Assembly (NCBI GenBank): GCA_965651365.1
Contig: CBFGSA010000141.1
Coordinates: 1-6,519, forward strand
DNA: 6,519 nucleotides
Reading direction: 5' to 3'
DNA from: DASSBG01 sp965651365
Lineage (GTDB): Bacteria; Pseudomonadota; Gammaproteobacteria; Xanthomonadales; Rhodanobacteraceae
The notes beneath the pieces are model-generated. The model made no database searches. It saw only the letters and a list, made by a program, of their open reading frames with translations, and was not told the DNA's origin. The stretch's first letter is position 1, and each line of letters starts with the position of its first letter. Position numbers and translations under genes: made by a program. Shown one piece after another: positions 5,639 through 6,519 of the stretch.

Positions 5639-6475
5639 TCAAAACGAACCCAGGCCCATCCCCAGACGCACCGCTTGCTCGGGTGCCAGCCGATCAGCCA
5701 GAACACTGGCTTCGGGCAGCAGCAGAACCACGGTCGAGCCCATGTTGAAGCGCGCCATCTCGTCACCGCGGGCCAGTTGTACGGACTGCTGCGTGTAGTC
5801 CCGGACCTTGATGCGGCTCCCGTAAGGTGGAATCACCTCGCCGCTCCAGACCGTCTGCACACCCGACACCAGCATGGCCCCGACCATGACCATTGCAAAC
5901 GGGCCGTGCGGACCCTCGAAATGGCATGCCAGGCGCTCGTTGCGGGCAAACAGTCGCGGCACCTCGCGCACCGCGAAAGGCGCCACACTGAACAGGCGGC
6001 CCGGGATGTGGACGGTCTGCAGCAGCTTGCCGTCCATGGGCATGTGCACGCGGTGGTAGTCGCGTGGCGACAGGTAGATGGTGACAAAACTGCCTTGTGC
6101 GTAGCGTGCGGCGGCCGCCTCGCCAGCGAGCAACTCGGCACAGGTGAACGATTGCCCCTTGGCCTGGAAGATGCGCCCGCTTGCGATAGTGCCGCTCTGG
6201 CTGATGCGGCCGTCCGCGGGACAGGCAATCGCCGCAACATCGTTCGGCAGAGGCCGTGCCCCGGCCTTGAGCGCACGGGTGAAAAAGGCGTTGAAATGGG
6301 CGAAGGCCAACGGATCGGGCTGCTCGGCTTCACTCATGTCCACTCGGTACCGGCGGACGACCTGGCCGATCAGCAGGTTCTTCCACGGCCGGAAAGTCCA
6401 GCGCGTGGCCTTGCGCACGATCCAGGACAAGAGGCGGTGGGGCAGCACATATTGCAGCAGGGTCTTGGCTTGCAT
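5639..6475 (-). CDS. psd: Phosphatidylserine decarboxylase proenzyme
   Basis: The enzyme converts phosphatidylserine to phosphatidylethanolamine at the inner membrane, the last step of the main bacterial PE route. Over 278 residues it matches the E. coli-type (Psd-B) proenzyme from the N-terminal LLQYVLPHRLLSW onward. CPADGR carries the catalytic Asp (D88), and SPRDYHRVHMP carries H141 and H144, the latter equivalent to E. coli His147. FNMGSTVVLLL contains the self-cleavage site between G246 and S247, where the Ser becomes the pyruvoyl group of the alpha chain. The motif is MGST instead of LGST, a conservative change. The short alpha chain is residues 247-278. I chose ATG 6475 because homologues begin there; the frame stays open up to GTG 6514, but those 13 extra codons (MMPAARPRIYNGA) contain a -10 box and look non-coding. 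It is convergent with the delta-60 gene and probably unrelated to it. Confidence 0.95.
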   Translation of the reverse strand: MQAKTLLQYVLPHRLLSWIVRKATRWTFRPWKNLLIGQVVRRYRVDMSEAEQPDPLAFAHFNAFFTRALKAGARPLPNDVAAIACPADGRISQSGTIASGRIFQAKGQSFTCAELLAGEAAAARYAQGSFVTIYLSPRDYHRVHMPMDGKLLQTVHIPGRLFSVAPFAVREVPRLFARNERLACHFEGPHGPFAMVMVGAMLVSGVQTVWSGEVIPPYGSRIKVRDYTQQSVQLARGDEMARFNMGSTVVLLLPEASVLADRLAPEQAVRLGMGLGSF

Positions 6476-6481
6476 GGCGCC

Positions 6482-6487
6482 ATTATA
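6482..6487 (-). promoter_or_regulatory. Consensus -10 box just upstream of psd
   Basis: Read on the minus strand, a perfect TATAAT is followed by GGCGCC and then the ATG of psd. Only 6 nt separate the box from the start codon, so initiation 7 nt downstream would place the first base of the mRNA at the A of ATG. No Shine-Dalgarno sequence precedes this ATG. The best -35 is poor: ATGCCT (6506-6511, 18-bp spacer) matches TTGACA at 3 of 6. A chance match, or a promoter for a longer 5' transcript from beyond the window, cannot be excluded. Confidence 0.4.
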
Positions 6488-6519
6488 GATTCGGGGTCTG
6501 GCAGCAGGCATCACCTATA

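Noticed and set aside
5876..5900. MGST instead of LGST in phosphatidylserine decarboxylase as a sign of inactivity
   Set aside because: The Gly-Ser cleavage pair and the Asp and His residues are all kept; Met for Leu is conservative, and I recall the same form in Xanthomonas-type enzymes. The motif itself lies near 5733-5744, so this stretch shows nothing odd either.
6476..6514. N-terminal extension of psd to GTG 6514 or ATG 6511
   Set aside because: Psd homologues align from the residues just after ATG 6475, and the extension contains a perfect -10 box. The longer start is less likely, though not excluded.
1..6519. CRISPR array, mobile element, tRNA or rRNA
   Set aside because: No regularly spaced repeats, transposase motifs, terminal inverted repeats or RNA gene signatures were seen.

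Overview
The window is about 6.5 kb of high-GC bacterial DNA. It looks like chromosome of a gammaproteobacterium in or near the Lysobacterales (Xanthomonadales). That placement is inferred from the phosphatidylserine decarboxylase sequence (an MGST rather than LGST cleavage motif), from the pairing of an ECF sigma factor with a transmembrane Ser/Thr kinase (known from Xanthomonas and Vibrio), and from overall composition. A database search would be needed to fix it. I see no insertion sequence, CRISPR array, tRNA or rRNA.

Layout: (1) the left edge holds the first 90 codons of an unrecognised gene on the minus strand (1-271). (2) A 345-bp divergent intergenic region (272-616) carries a candidate sigma70-type promoter and small inverted repeats. 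(3) A plus-strand pair follows: an ECF sigma factor (617-1207) whose stop overlaps by 8 bp the GTG start of a Hanks-type Ser/Thr kinase (1200-3734) with the order kinase domain, one membrane segment, TPR-like C-terminal region. (4) After a 153-bp gap with a REP-like hairpin comes a secreted delta-60-repeat (beta-propeller-like) protein (3888-5546). (5) A strong GC-rich stem-loop lies just after its stop, and then a convergent psd gene on the minus strand (start chosen at 6475, stop at 5639) makes phosphatidylethanolamine.

The main point of interest is the sigma-kinase pair. In the sigma factor, the acidic DAED-type motif of region 2.2, which normally contacts the beta' clamp of RNA polymerase, reads Ser-Thr-Thr-Ala. 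This matches the logic known for the ECF43-type pairs EcfP/PknT (Vibrio parahaemolyticus) and EcfK/PknS (Xanthomonas citri), where a kinase supplies negative charge by phosphorylating the sigma factor, and no anti-sigma factor is used. The likely circuit is an envelope signal sensed through the kinase's C-terminal region, phosphorylation of the sigma factor, and transcription of a regulon. The secreted delta-60 protein next door is a possible but unproven output. psd and the left-edge gene are probably unrelated neighbours.
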